Below, in pieces: positions 10,255-18,467 of a stretch of DNA of 64,000 nt. The DNA is taken from assembly GCF_030518795.1 (NCBI RefSeq), contig NZ_CP130427.1:5394001-5458000 (forward strand). Reading direction: 5' to 3'. The stretch comes from Micromonospora sp. NBRC 110009. Its GTDB lineage: Bacteria; Actinomycetota; Actinomycetes; Mycobacteriales; Micromonosporaceae. A program made the translations under genes and the position numbers. The notes below the pieces were generated by a model. The model saw only the letters and a program-made list of their open reading frames with translations, was not told where the DNA came from and made no database searches. How positions within the stretch are numbered: the stretch's first letter is position 1; each line of letters opens with the position of its first letter.

Positions 10255-12405
10255 ATGCCTCATCTTGCTCTAGCGAAGAGCTTCTGGCAGAGCTACGACG
10301 TCCTGGAAAAGCCGATCAGAGCCGGCGTGCGCAAGGCGATGGAAAAGTTTCAGCAGCTCACCATCGCCGAGCTGTACGCCGACAAGGGGCTGCACCTTGA
10401 GTCGGTGAACAATGCCAGAGACTCGCGCATGCGCACCATCCGAATCACCGATTTCTGGCGCGGAGTGGTGCTGGCACCTGACGACGGCAGCGATACCTTT
10501 CTGCTGCTCAACGTCGTGCCACACGATGACGCGTATACCTGGGCGGCGAATCGGCTCTACACCGTCAACAGCGCGACCCGTGGCCTGGAGGTCCGCGACG
10601 TCGTCGCCATCGAACAGATCACCCAGGCGATGGAAAAGGCGGCGCCGCAGGCCCGGGCGTTGCTGTTCGCCCGCCACTCGGACACGGTGCTACGGGACCT
10701 CGGCATCGACGACCAGGTGCTGCGAGCGGCCCGGACCGTCGTCGACAAGCCGCAGCTCGAAGCGTTCGGAACGCTGCTACCCGAGGACCAGTTCGAGGTG
10801 CTGCAGTACCTTGCCGAGGGGTTCTCACCCGACGAGGTCTACCGAGACGTCGTGGCGGAACGCCGGCCGGCGCACGCCACTCAGGAGAGGAGTGAGAACC
10901 TGGCGACGGCGATCGCCAACACCACCACTCGCATGATGCTGGTGACTCGACCCGACGAACTGGCCGAGATTCTCGAAAAGCCCTTTGCCGCCTGGCGCGT
11001 CTTCCTGCACCCATCACAGCGGCGCACCGCCTATCGCATGTCCTACCGCGGGCCGGCGCAGGTAACCGGCGGCCCGGGAACCGGCAAGACGGTGGTCGCC
11101 CTGCACCGGGTCAAGCACCTACTGTCCCGCTCGTCCGACAGCCGGATTCTGCTCACCACGTACACCAATGCTCTGGCCGCCGCCCTGCGCGAGAACCTGG
11201 CGCTACTCCTCGACGACGAAAAGCAACTGGCGCGCGTGGAGGTGACCACCGTCAACGCCTTCGCGAACCGTACTGTCCGCGCCCTTGCCGGACGGGTGCC
11301 CACACCCGTCGGGGACGTGGACGAGCGGCAGGTCTGGCGGCGCGTGTGCCGGCGGCTGACGCTGCCGTGGCCGGAGCAGTTCCTCGCCCAGGAGTACCGC
11401 CACGTGGTGCTGGCGCATGACATCCGCAGCCGTGAGGCGTACCGGGAGGTCAGCCGGCGGGGGAGAGGGACGGCCTTGGGGCCGCGCCAGCGAGACCGCG
11501 TGTGGGACGCCGTGGAGATGTTCACGGCGGAGCTTGCGGCCGCTGGCACCGTCACACACCTTCAGGTGTGCGCGCGGGCGGCCGACCTACTGCAGCACGC
11601 TGACCTCGCCATGCATGGCTTCCAGCACGTGGTGGTGGACGAGGCACAGGATCTCCACCCAACTCAGTGGCGGGTGCTGCGTGCTGCGGCCGCGCCCGGT
11701 CCTGACGATCTTTTCATCACCGGCGACCCACACCAACGCATCTACGACTCCAGAGTGTCACTCAACTCTCTGGGCATCTCGGTTGCCGGACGTAGCAGCC
11801 GGCTGCGTATCAACTACCGCAGCACCGAGGAGATCCTGTCCTGGTCGACGGAGGTGCTGAGCGGATCGCGAGTCGAGGATCTTGGCGGAGACGGTGAGGA
11901 CAGCCTCACCGGCTACCGATCCCTGCTGCACGGCAAGCGGCCGCACGCTCAGGGATACGCCAACATCCACGCCGAGATGCGTGCCCTCGTGAAGCGGGTG
12001 CGGGAGTGGCTGGATCAGGGTGTCGCGGCGAGCGAGATTGCCGTCTGCGCTCGATTCAATACCACCCTCAATACGGTGCACGACGAGCTGACCGCCGCCG
12101 GTGTACCGGCGGTACGTGTGCGAGACCAACCGGGCGCGGCCGTTGACGGGGTGCGACTGGCCACCATGCACGCCATGAAGGGTCTGGAATTCCGCTGCGT
12201 GGCGATGGTCGGGATCACCGCCCGGGCCCTGCCGTTCGAGAAGGAGGTCACCCCCGCCGAGGTTGACCAGGTGCAGCACGACAACGATCTGCTCCGCGAG
12301 CGCTGCCTACTCTTCGTCGCCAGTACACGCGCCCGGGAGGCCCTGCACGTCTCGTGGAGTGGTAGCCCCAGCCCCTTCCTAGAGTTTGCAGCCGGCGGCG
12401 ACTGA
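10255..12405 (+). CDS. UvrD/Rep-type SF1 helicase with RelE-like N-terminal domain
   Basis: 716 aa, starting at ATG 10255 behind a strong SD (GAGGAGG), 55 bp after the giant SNF2 gene. The first ~110 residues (KSFWQSYDVL, then ARDSRMRTIRITDFWRG and HDDAYTWA) resemble the ParE/RelE fold seen at the N-terminus of a family of actinobacterial UvrD-like proteins. The helicase core has Walker A GGPGTGKT (residues ~272-279), motif II DEAQD (~461), GDPHQRIYD (motif III), a YRSTEEI motif IV region, and C-terminal motifs TMHAMKGLEFR and VASTRARE. SF1A members translocate 3'-5' on ssDNA. The RelE-like part could be a nuclease or a nucleic-acid-binding module; its catalytic residues cannot be judged by eye. 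Third motor protein of the left-edge cluster, probably co-transcribed. Confidence 0.85.
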   Translation: MPHLALAKSFWQSYDVLEKPIRAGVRKAMEKFQQLTIAELYADKGLHLESVNNARDSRMRTIRITDFWRGVVLAPDDGSDTFLLLNVVPHDDAYTWAANRLYTVNSATRGLEVRDVVAIEQITQAMEKAAPQARALLFARHSDTVLRDLGIDDQVLRAARTVVDKPQLEAFGTLLPEDQFEVLQYLAEGFSPDEVYRDVVAERRPAHATQERSENLATAIANTTTRMMLVTRPDELAEILEKPFAAWRVFLHPSQRRTAYRMSYRGPAQVTGGPGTGKTVVALHRVKHLLSRSSDSRILLTTYTNALAAALRENLALLLDDEKQLARVEVTTVNAFANRTVRALAGRVPTPVGDVDERQVWRRVCRRLTLPWPEQFLAQEYRHVVLAHDIRSREAYREVSRRGRGTALGPRQRDRVWDAVEMFTAELAAAGTVTHLQVCARAADLLQHADLAMHGFQHVVVDEAQDLHPTQWRVLRAAAAPGPDDLFITGDPHQRIYDSRVSLNSLGISVAGRSSRLRINYRSTEEILSWSTEVLSGSRVEDLGGDGEDSLTGYRSLLHGKRPHAQGYANIHAEMRALVKRVREWLDQGVAASEIAVCARFNTTLNTVHDELTAAGVPAVRVRDQPGAAVDGVRLATMHAMKGLEFRCVAMVGITARALPFEKEVTPAEVDQVQHDNDLLRERCLLFVASTRAREALHVSWSGSPSPFLEFAAGGD

Positions 12406-12468
12406 TGCCGGTGATATCTCAATCGTCCTACTCGAAGCGTGGCGGCCGAGCCGTGCCCGAGCGGCGAC

Positions 12469-12990
12469 TCAACCGGCGACGTTCCTCAGTAAGCTGCCGG
12501 GCCTGGCCCAAGGGTAGGAACCAAGCGCCTCCTCGCGGGACGTGACCAGCGGTCGCACCCTGGCACCGAGCAGGTCCGCATCGGCGTCCGACAGCCGAAG
12601 CAACGCGCGGCGAAGGTAGATGCTCCACGCCTCAGGCTTCGGGAACGCGTCCAGCTGCCCCACCAGCGGCTGCAACTCCAACCCGCAGGGGTACGGCACA
12701 AGACCGTCGACCTCAAGATCGCAGCCGGACACGAATATCCGCTGTGCGATCTCGATCGGATCGCCGAAGCGGCGGACGGCGCCCTGGGCGCGGGCAAGGC
12801 CGATGACCCGGCCCCGGTCGCGCGTCGGGTTCAGCCAGGCGCCGCGTGTGGCGTAGAGGAAGAGCCGGTCACCCTCGCCGAGGGCCGCCACCTCCGCCCG
12901 CGGCGTCGAAGGGAATGCCATCCGCTGCTCGCGAAGCACCCAACCGATGGCCTCGCGGTGACCGAGAACGACCAAGTACGACCGGGACAT
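12469..12990 (-). CDS. EVE/PUA-like domain protein
   Basis: 173 aa, convergent with the UvrD-type gene (63 bp between stops). The N-terminus (SRSYLVVLGHREAIGWVL, then AEVAALGEGDRLFLYATRGAW and RGRVIGLARAQGAVRRF) follows the strand pattern of EVE and ASCH domains of the PUA superfamily, in which a short beta-barrel binds modified or flipped bases or RNA. The C-terminal half (PYPCGLELQPLVGQLDAFP) also fits an EVE-type tail. EVE proteins are often found beside restriction and helicase-type defence genes, which fits this place. The assignment is by sequence feel only; a standalone PUA-like protein of another subfamily is possible. Confidence 0.55.
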   Translation of the reverse strand: MSRSYLVVLGHREAIGWVLREQRMAFPSTPRAEVAALGEGDRLFLYATRGAWLNPTRDRGRVIGLARAQGAVRRFGDPIEIAQRIFVSGCDLEVDGLVPYPCGLELQPLVGQLDAFPKPEAWSIYLRRALLRLSDADADLLGARVRPLVTSREEALGSYPWARPGSLLRNVAG

Positions 12991-13085
12991 GTGGAGAATT
13001 TACTGGCTCGATGCTTCATACCGAAGTCCTGATGGCGCTGGGCGCCTCATGGGTTGAGGTGGCCCTCCCGGACGTGCTCCGGCTG

Positions 13086-13286
13086 CTACTCCTCCGAGTC
13101 CGCCAGATCCCGCCGGTGGGCCTTGATCCACCGTTCCACGTCCTCCGCGCGCCAGATGCGCCCGACGGACAGGACAGCTACGGGATCGGGGAAGGACTTT
13201 GAGTTGGTGATCTGGTAGGCGCGCGTACGTGAGACGCCCAGCATCTCCTGAATCTCCTGGCTCGCCACCAGCCGAAGCATTCCCAC
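13086..13286 (-). CDS. AlpA/excisionase-like winged HTH regulator
   Basis: 66 aa. The pattern LVASQEIQEMLGVSRTRAYQI, then FPDPVAVLSVGRIWRAEDVERWI, is typical of small MerR-like or AlpA/Xis DNA-binding proteins that often act as recombination directionality factors or regulators of integrated elements. It starts at GTG 13286, with an in-frame ATG at 13280. It is divergent from the DivIVA-domain gene at 13418 and shares a 131-bp intergenic region with it. No integrase gene lies within the window near it, so this may be one end of an element continuing elsewhere or a stranded remnant. Confidence 0.7.
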   Translation of the reverse strand: MGMLRLVASQEIQEMLGVSRTRAYQITNSKSFPDPVAVLSVGRIWRAEDVERWIKAHRRDLADSEE

Positions 13287-13417
13287 GCCGTCACGCTAAG
13301 TGCATGCGAACTGAACACGTGTGCGCTGTGCAGATGCTCTCTTCATATGCTTCCTAACCGTGTAGGCTGTGCACATGTTCATGCAGTCAAGATCGTGGCA
13401 AGGAAGGCAGGTAGGAG
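13287..13417. promoter_or_regulatory. Divergent regulatory region between AlpA-like and DivIVA-domain genes
   Basis: The 131-bp spacer has a TAGGCT hexamer (about 13364-13369) usable as a -10 for the rightward gene. It also has two related G/T-rich segments, GAACACGTGTGCGC near 13311-13325 and GTGCACATGTTCATGC near 13370-13386, that partly match as inverted copies. This suggests a shared operator, possibly bound by the AlpA-like protein. The SD-like AGGTAGGAG directly precedes the ATG at 13418. Operator assignment is inference. Confidence 0.35.
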
Positions 13418-13702
13418 ATGAACGTCGGCAACCAGAGGTCAGTTCCGGCAAGCAGTGGCGTGACCTACCGCTCCCACACCTACGCGAGTCTGCTGCCTTG
13501 GCAGGTGCGTGAGCGCCGCTTCCCGCCCGCCCGCCTCGGTCGCCGCGGCCTCAACCCGGATCAGGTGTACGCCTTCCTGGACCGGGTGGCTGCTGACATG
13601 CTGGCCCTCCACGCGGAGATCACAAAGCAGCGCCAAGAGAACCTTCGGATCAAGGCGGCGTTGCGCCGATGGCAGTCCGAGCACGCCGAGCGTGTTCGGT
13701 GA
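13418..13702 (+). CDS. Small DivIVA-domain protein
   Basis: 94 aa. The segment FPPARLGRRGLNPDQVYAFL, followed by DRVAADMLALHAEITKQ, is the classical N-terminal DivIVA motif (short loop, then a coiled coil). After it comes a Gln/Arg/Glu-rich helix. At 94 aa it lacks the long C-terminal coiled coil of chromosomal Wag31/DivIVA. Short DivIVA-domain proteins of this kind commonly sit in actinobacterial integrative elements, sometimes next to small HTH genes as here. It overlaps the next gene by 4 bp (GTGA), so the two form an operon. Confidence 0.75.
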   Translation: MNVGNQRSVPASSGVTYRSHTYASLLPWQVRERRFPPARLGRRGLNPDQVYAFLDRVAADMLALHAEITKQRQENLRIKAALRRWQSEHAERVR

Positions 13703-14097
13703 GCGGGCGCTACGTGATCCACTTGCCCGTCGTCGTGAACGACCTGCCGGCCGCGCAGCGCCTGGCCCGAGTCGTCGGACGCTGGATCACCGTGCTGCCG
13801 ATGATGGACCCGGGGGAGATGACCGTCTCCGAGGAGGACAAGCAGTTCCTACGGCACCGCGTCTTCTGCGACGTGCGGATGCAGGGTGGCCGACGGTGCG
13901 TGCTCCGCGACGGCCACGACGGCGAGTGCTCTCGCCGCGTGCGCCGTTTATCGATGACGCCGGGGCGCATGGCCCGCCGTTCGCGCGATGCCTCCGCCTC
14001 AAGCAGGCCGGAAGTGCCGGCTGCGCCGCGGTCAAGTGAGATCAAAGAGCCGAGGTCAGCCGGCGAGAGGGCTGAAGCTGGTCGTCGAGCACGTTGA
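13699..14097 (+). CDS. Hypothetical protein, probably replaced at its C-terminus
   Basis: 132 aa, starting at GTG 13699 and coupled by a 4-bp overlap to the DivIVA-domain gene. The core (GRYVIHLPVVVNDLPAAQRL, VFCDVRMQGGRRCVLRDGHDG) is not recognised. It contains two Cys residues and a CVLRDGHDGEC stretch that could bind a metal. From about nt 14046 the reading frame runs through a remnant of an unrelated gene on the other strand (see 14046-14153), so the last ~17 residues are probably not native. The natural stop has likely been lost by recombination. Confidence 0.5.
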   Translation: MSGRYVIHLPVVVNDLPAAQRLARVVGRWITVLPMMDPGEMTVSEEDKQFLRHRVFCDVRMQGGRRCVLRDGHDGECSRRVRRLSMTPGRMARRSRDASASSRPEVPAAPRSSEIKEPRSAGERAEAGRRAR

Positions 14098-14153
14098 TGG
14101 GCTCGTCGTCGCGGGTGACCTCGTAGCGACGCCTGAGCAGCTCCGCCACGACG
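14046..14153 (-). pseudogene. 3' remnant of the 164/166-aa gene family found at 25.9 and 38.9 kb
   Basis: On the minus strand this reads RRRYEVTRDDEPINVLDDQL, matching the C-terminus of the proteins at 25946-26440 (GYEVTRDDELINLLDGLG) and 38905-39405 (GYEVTRDDELINVLDGRS). The DNA is clearly related to 38890-39005 over about 105 bp and then diverges. Only the 3' end survives. It marks one of several recombination scars made of the same module. Confidence 0.75.
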
Positions 14154-14256
14154 GCCCTTGCACCCGCCGCCTGCTTCGGTGACCGGGTCGCTGGTCTGGC
14201 AAAACCACCGGCGGCGCGAGGAGGTGGCCGGCGACGTTGTGCCGATGTCGCTACGG

Positions 14257-15018
14257 TCAACCGTTCGCGCTTGCGGTGGTGAGGCTCGTCAGTGGTGTGG
14301 TCGGTAGGGCGATCCAGCCCTCGGTGGTGGCGGCGGGCATGTCATCGGCGCTGGGACGGGTGGCTTGGCCGACGGCAGCCGCACGAGCGGTCAGGGCAGC
14401 CACGACAGCGTCAATGGCGTGGTCGCTGCGCCGGCATGTCGGCTCGAAGGCGCCGAGCTGCAGCCACGGCGCATCGGTGGTCAGCTGGTCCATCAGATCG
14501 TTCAGTGCACCGCTGTTCTGCCGCCCCTTGTATCCCTGGTAGGGGAGCCCCCACTGTTTCAGCGATGCCGCAGGGTAGACCTCGACCACTGTTCCGCCGC
14601 CGCTGCGGTCCACGGGGTGCCCGTCCTCGGCGAGCCGCGCCAGCACCGCGGCACATCGCATGGCCGTGTGCGCGATTCGATCCGCGGCGACGCTGAGCGA
14701 GAGGCGACCGGTCAGCTCGTGGGTCACCACGTCGGTGCGGCGCCAGGCCAGTTTCCTGCGCCAGTCACGCCCGATCAGGTCGGTCGGGGCGGCCAGTTCG
14801 CCACGGTGGTGGGCGATGATGAACTCCACGAACGGCTCCGGCCAGCCCAGCGGACAGTCGATCCCGGTCTTGTCCGCCGCCGACGACGCTCGCAGCAGCT
14901 CATCATCGCCGGCGCCGACGACCAGCTCCTCCAGCACGGCTCCGGTCGCCGTCCACCGGATCCAGGCCACCGCGGTGTTGGTGTTCTCCGCCGCAAGGTC
15001 GATCCCCGCTGTCAGCAT
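14257..15018 (-). CDS. DUF429-family protein (predicted RNase H-fold nuclease)
   Basis: 253 aa, starting at ATG 15018. The N-terminus TAGIDLAAENTNTAVAWIRW, the GIDCPLGWPEPFVEF motif, RRTDVVTHE, the VVEVYPAASLKQWGLPYQGY block and the C-terminal DHAIDAVVAALTARAA are all characteristic of DUF429 proteins, predicted to have an RNase H-like fold with conserved acidic residues. Length is normal. It is divergent from the PLD/helicase operon that starts about 165 bp away. Function in the cell is not established; DUF429 genes are frequent passengers of accessory regions. Confidence 0.8.
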   Translation of the reverse strand: MLTAGIDLAAENTNTAVAWIRWTATGAVLEELVVGAGDDELLRASSAADKTGIDCPLGWPEPFVEFIIAHHRGELAAPTDLIGRDWRRKLAWRRTDVVTHELTGRLSLSVAADRIAHTAMRCAAVLARLAEDGHPVDRSGGGTVVEVYPAASLKQWGLPYQGYKGRQNSGALNDLMDQLTTDAPWLQLGAFEPTCRRSDHAIDAVVAALTARAAAVGQATRPSADDMPAATTEGWIALPTTPLTSLTTASANG

Positions 15019-15183
15019 CCGCCCAACCTACTGGGCTGCAGCGGATGGGCCTATCGCCTGCCGGGTCAGCTCGCGGCTGGTCGATTCACCGACGGCGGCC
15101 GGCCCGTGCATGCCGCCGCACGGGGGCGGAAAGCCCGAGATCTATGCCGGTACGGAGGATTGGCGCTCGAATTCCAGTTGATA

Positions 15184-16467
15184 ATGATTACGCCCGTGGC
15201 GCTCTTCCTGACCGATCTGGACCCTCGTGCACGCGTCAAGGGGTCGCGGGACGGCCTCGGTGCGCAGGCCGTCTGGTCGGCAACGGGCCGCCCGCTCATC
15301 GGCAACCTCACCACCGTCACGGACTCGCTGTCCGGCTTCACCACTTTGCTCGTCGGGCTGCGTCTGGCCGAGCTCGCCAGCGCGGACGAGTTGGACAGCC
15401 CAACGAACGCCTTCCTGATCTGGGAGCAGATGGCGGCGTACGTGCGGCACGTCGTACACGGTCATCGGGGTTTCTTCGGCCTGCAGCGGATCGCCGCGCG
15501 AGCGGCGAAGGCGGGTGGCAACGGCGGCAAGGTGCACCTCTCTGCACAGCCGGAGCACCAGATTCTCAGCAACCAGCGAACGGAGGGGTTGCTCGGCAAC
15601 TACACCGCCCCGGCCCGAGTGTCCAGCCTCGTCGCCCCGGGAAGCCCCGCGCGACTCACCCCGGAGGCGGCCGCCTTCGTGGACGCCGTCTACCTCCCGC
15701 GACTCGAATCCGGGTGGGGTTCCGATGCCCGCCACCTGCTCCGAGAGTTGCGGCGGGAGCGAGTGGCTTTCGACCTCGGCACCAACGAGAAGCGGCAGTC
15801 GGTCGCGAGCGTCTTCAGCCCGGTCATGTCACAGCAGGAGGTCGACTTCTACCGGCACCACCTGGTCGAAGGCGGGCCGGGCGATCCGACCGACGGGCGG
15901 CAGCGCAGGCTCGCCACGCTTCTCGAAGCCAGACCACCTGAGTCCGTCTGGCCCTCGCGGCCGTACCTGGTGGCGATCGCCGGCGACGCCGAGTCGCACG
16001 GATGGAGCGACATCGCCGACCTGGTGCGCCGGGTCATCGCCTGCGAATCCGTGCTCGCGCCAGCCTCCCTGCTCTTCAGCTACCTGCTCGGGCGCAACGG
16101 CGCCCACCTCGACAAGGTCGTGGCTGACCTTCGGTCGTCCTGGGGCGAGCACCTGGACTCGATCGATCCGCTGGCGGTGTCCGCGCTGCCTGGCCACGAC
16201 TGGCCACGCATCGCCGAGGCCCTCGCCGGCGGCAACTATCCGCAGCTCATCAGGACGCTGGCCGAGCGCAACGCCACGGTGATGCGCGAGCGCGGCGGGG
16301 CGCTTGCCTGGCTGGAGGTGACCGAGCAGGAGCAGCTGCGGGTGCGGTTCCGCGACGAGCCCGCGGGCCTGCCCACTCGCGACGAGATCCGCGACCTGTG
16401 GTGGTACCCGTACTTCATCCCGTCACTCGTGTCCATGCTGGCGGCGATCGGGAAGGGCAAGGCGTGA
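15184..16467 (+). CDS. Uncharacterised first protein of the PLD/helicase operon
   Basis: 427 aa from ATG 15184. The open frame continues upstream into the antisense of the DUF429 gene, so only the part from about 15160-15184 is credible. A GGAGG at 15154-15158 would suit a start slightly further upstream (TTG 15178) better than the ATG. The protein starts ITPVALFLTDLDPRARVKGS and has no transmembrane segment or recognised motif. It ends LWWYPYFIPSLVSMLAAIGKG. The stop overlaps the GTG of the PLD gene by 4 bp, so translation is coupled. Its fixed place ahead of a PLD nuclease and a helicase suggests a dedicated subunit, perhaps recognition or regulation. This is inference from context only. 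Confidence 0.65.
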   Translation: MITPVALFLTDLDPRARVKGSRDGLGAQAVWSATGRPLIGNLTTVTDSLSGFTTLLVGLRLAELASADELDSPTNAFLIWEQMAAYVRHVVHGHRGFFGLQRIAARAAKAGGNGGKVHLSAQPEHQILSNQRTEGLLGNYTAPARVSSLVAPGSPARLTPEAAAFVDAVYLPRLESGWGSDARHLLRELRRERVAFDLGTNEKRQSVASVFSPVMSQQEVDFYRHHLVEGGPGDPTDGRQRRLATLLEARPPESVWPSRPYLVAIAGDAESHGWSDIADLVRRVIACESVLAPASLLFSYLLGRNGAHLDKVVADLRSSWGEHLDSIDPLAVSALPGHDWPRIAEALAGGNYPQLIRTLAERNATVMRERGGALAWLEVTEQEQLRVRFRDEPAGLPTRDEIRDLWWYPYFIPSLVSMLAAIGKGKA

Positions 16468-18467
16468 GCGAGGGCATTCCCCGGGCGGTACTCACCGAGG
16501 CGCTGCGCGAGAAGATCAACGGCCGCGAGGTTCTGGCCGCAGCGTTCTGCACGTTCCGCTTCGATCCCGGCTTCTTCGAGCGGGAGATCCTCCCTGCTCT
16601 CTTCGAATTCCAACTGCATCAGGACCCGGACATCCGACGGCTCCAGCTCGAGGAGGCGCTGCGCCCGCTCGCTGGTCGCGTCGCCGTCTACTACGACCCC
16701 CGTGCGATCGTGACCGGTGATGGAACGGCCTGCCTGGACGTACGTCGAATCCCGGTTCGGCCCGCTACCGGCTACTTCCATCCGAAGAACGCGTTCATCC
16801 TCGTGCAGGACGCGTCGACGCAAGAGCGGTCGTTGGTGGTGTTCACCGGTTCGGCGAACCTGACGCAGGCGGGCTGGTGGGAGAACGTCGAGTGCGCCCA
16901 CCTGGAGGAGATCGCCGAGTATGGCCGGTCGCGGACGGCACCGGAGATTCAGCGGTTCCTCAGGTACCTGCGGGCCATGACCAAGAACTTCGACCCCCAG
17001 ACGGCCTTGGACGACATCCACGGGCTGCTTCGTACCGTGCAGCCGGTCGTGCACCGCTCGGCGAACGGTCGGCTGCACCCGCACTTCCTCTTCAACGGGC
17101 GGCGCGGTGCTACTGCCCTCGTCGACCAACTCGACGAGGCTGCCGGTCAGTGGCTTTACGGTGCGGATCTGGAAGTGCTCTCCCCGTACCTCGACAAGGC
17201 GGACGCGTCGGTGCCGCTCGAGACCCTGATCGACCGTTTCCAACCGCGCAAGTGGCGGGTGTTGCTGCCCGAGGAGGGCGGTTGGGCGCGGTGCCGCCCG
17301 GAGCTCTACGACTGGGTACGCGAGCGAGGCGGCGAGTGGGGCCGGCTGCCCAAGGCGGTTCTCGCGCGCGGGGGCAAACAGGCGGCGGGAGCGGTGCACC
17401 GGACCGTGCACGCGAAGTTGTACCGCTTCTTCACCAAGGACTGGGAGGTCACCCTCGTCGGGTCGTTCAACCTCACCAGCCCTGCGCACTCCGGCGGTGG
17501 CAACATCGAGACCGGGGTGCTGTCGGAGGTGACGGTCAACCGCCGCCCGCGGTTCTGGCTGGAGGCGATTGAGGAGCCACCGCCGTTCGCGCAACCGGAG
17601 GGCGAGGACGACGACGCCGACGAGGGCTACGTGCCGCTGCTGGCGCGGTACGACTGGGCGTCCGGGCAGGCCGAGGTCCTGTGGGACGGCGCATCCGACA
17701 GCCCGACCATCGAGGTGTACGACCGGGGCGTACGCCTCTTCGAGATCGGCCACCTGCAGCCCGCTGTCTGGACGGTGCTGACCGCCGACGACGCGGCGAT
17801 GCTGCGCGAGCGGCTCCGCGAGACCAGCTTCCTCACCGCCGTCGCCGGCGACCAACGCGGGATCGTCCTGGTCCACGAGACCGGCATGGCGCACCGCCCG
17901 TCGATCCTGCTGGATCTGAGCCCGGCCGACATCCTGCGCTACTGGTCGATGCTCACCGCCGACCAGCGGAACGCCTACCTGGCCGAGCACGGCGAGGCGT
18001 TGCGCGGCTCGGGGGAGGACCTGCCGGTGGAGCGCCGGCCGGGCAAGTGTGAGGACACAATCTTCGACCGGTTCGCCGGGATGTTCCACGGATTCGCGTC
18101 GCTGGGCCGCGCCGTGGGGGACGCCCTCGACGAGGGTCGGGTCGAGGAGGCGCGGTTCCGGATGTTCGGCGCCAAGTACGACTCCCTGCCCGTCCTCGCC
18201 GAGCAGGTGGCCAACGACACCGTCGGGGATCCGCTGGATCGCTACCTCATGGTGCTCTGCGCGCGACAGCTCGCCGACCACGTTCGCCGCGCCTTCCCCG
18301 AATTCTGGGCAGCCGACCCGACCGGGGTGGCCCGCCTGGAAGGGGCGCTCACCGTGCGGGCCGCCCTGCGGGAGCAGCTCGTCGCCCGCAACGACGCCGA
18401 GATGGCCGAGTTTCTCGACTGGTACGAGCCCCGGTTCTTGGGCGAGACGGCGGTGGTGCCCGCATGA
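16464..18467 (+). CDS. Phospholipase D-superfamily protein (predicted nuclease), two HxK motifs
   Basis: 667 aa from GTG 16464 (GTGA overlap with the previous stop). Two half-sites of a PLD-type active site are visible: HPKN at residues ~106-109 with GSANLTQ ~22 residues on, and HAKLYRF at ~316 with GSFNLTSPA ~18 residues on. This spacing fits nuclease-type PLD domains (HxK...S/N-x-N) and not lipases. The C-terminal ~300 residues are unrecognised and may contact the partner helicase. It ends in an ATGA overlap with the helicase gene, so the two products are probably made in equal amounts. PLD nucleases partner helicases in DISARM (DrmC), Mokosh and related systems, but the other DISARM genes are absent here. 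Confidence 0.8.
   Translation: MSEGIPRAVLTEALREKINGREVLAAAFCTFRFDPGFFEREILPALFEFQLHQDPDIRRLQLEEALRPLAGRVAVYYDPRAIVTGDGTACLDVRRIPVRPATGYFHPKNAFILVQDASTQERSLVVFTGSANLTQAGWWENVECAHLEEIAEYGRSRTAPEIQRFLRYLRAMTKNFDPQTALDDIHGLLRTVQPVVHRSANGRLHPHFLFNGRRGATALVDQLDEAAGQWLYGADLEVLSPYLDKADASVPLETLIDRFQPRKWRVLLPEEGGWARCRPELYDWVRERGGEWGRLPKAVLARGGKQAAGAVHRTVHAKLYRFFTKDWEVTLVGSFNLTSPAHSGGGNIETGVLSEVTVNRRPRFWLEAIEEPPPFAQPEGEDDDADEGYVPLLARYDWASGQAEVLWDGASDSPTIEVYDRGVRLFEIGHLQPAVWTVLTADDAAMLRERLRETSFLTAVAGDQRGIVLVHETGMAHRPSILLDLSPADILRYWSMLTADQRNAYLAEHGEALRGSGEDLPVERRPGKCEDTIFDRFAGMFHGFASLGRAVGDALDEGRVEEARFRMFGAKYDSLPVLAEQVANDTVGDPLDRYLMVLCARQLADHVRRAFPEFWAADPTGVARLEGALTVRAALREQLVARNDAEMAEFLDWYEPRFLGETAVVPA

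Noticed and set aside
12406..14256. tRNA or attachment site expected beside AlpA/DivIVA element genes
   Set aside because: I searched by eye for a tRNA cloverleaf or a long direct repeat near these genes and found none, so no att site is called here.
14365..15183. Extended N-terminus of the first protein of the PLD operon
   Set aside because: This part is the reverse of the DUF429 gene, which has clear motifs on the minus strand. The native protein starts at about 15184.
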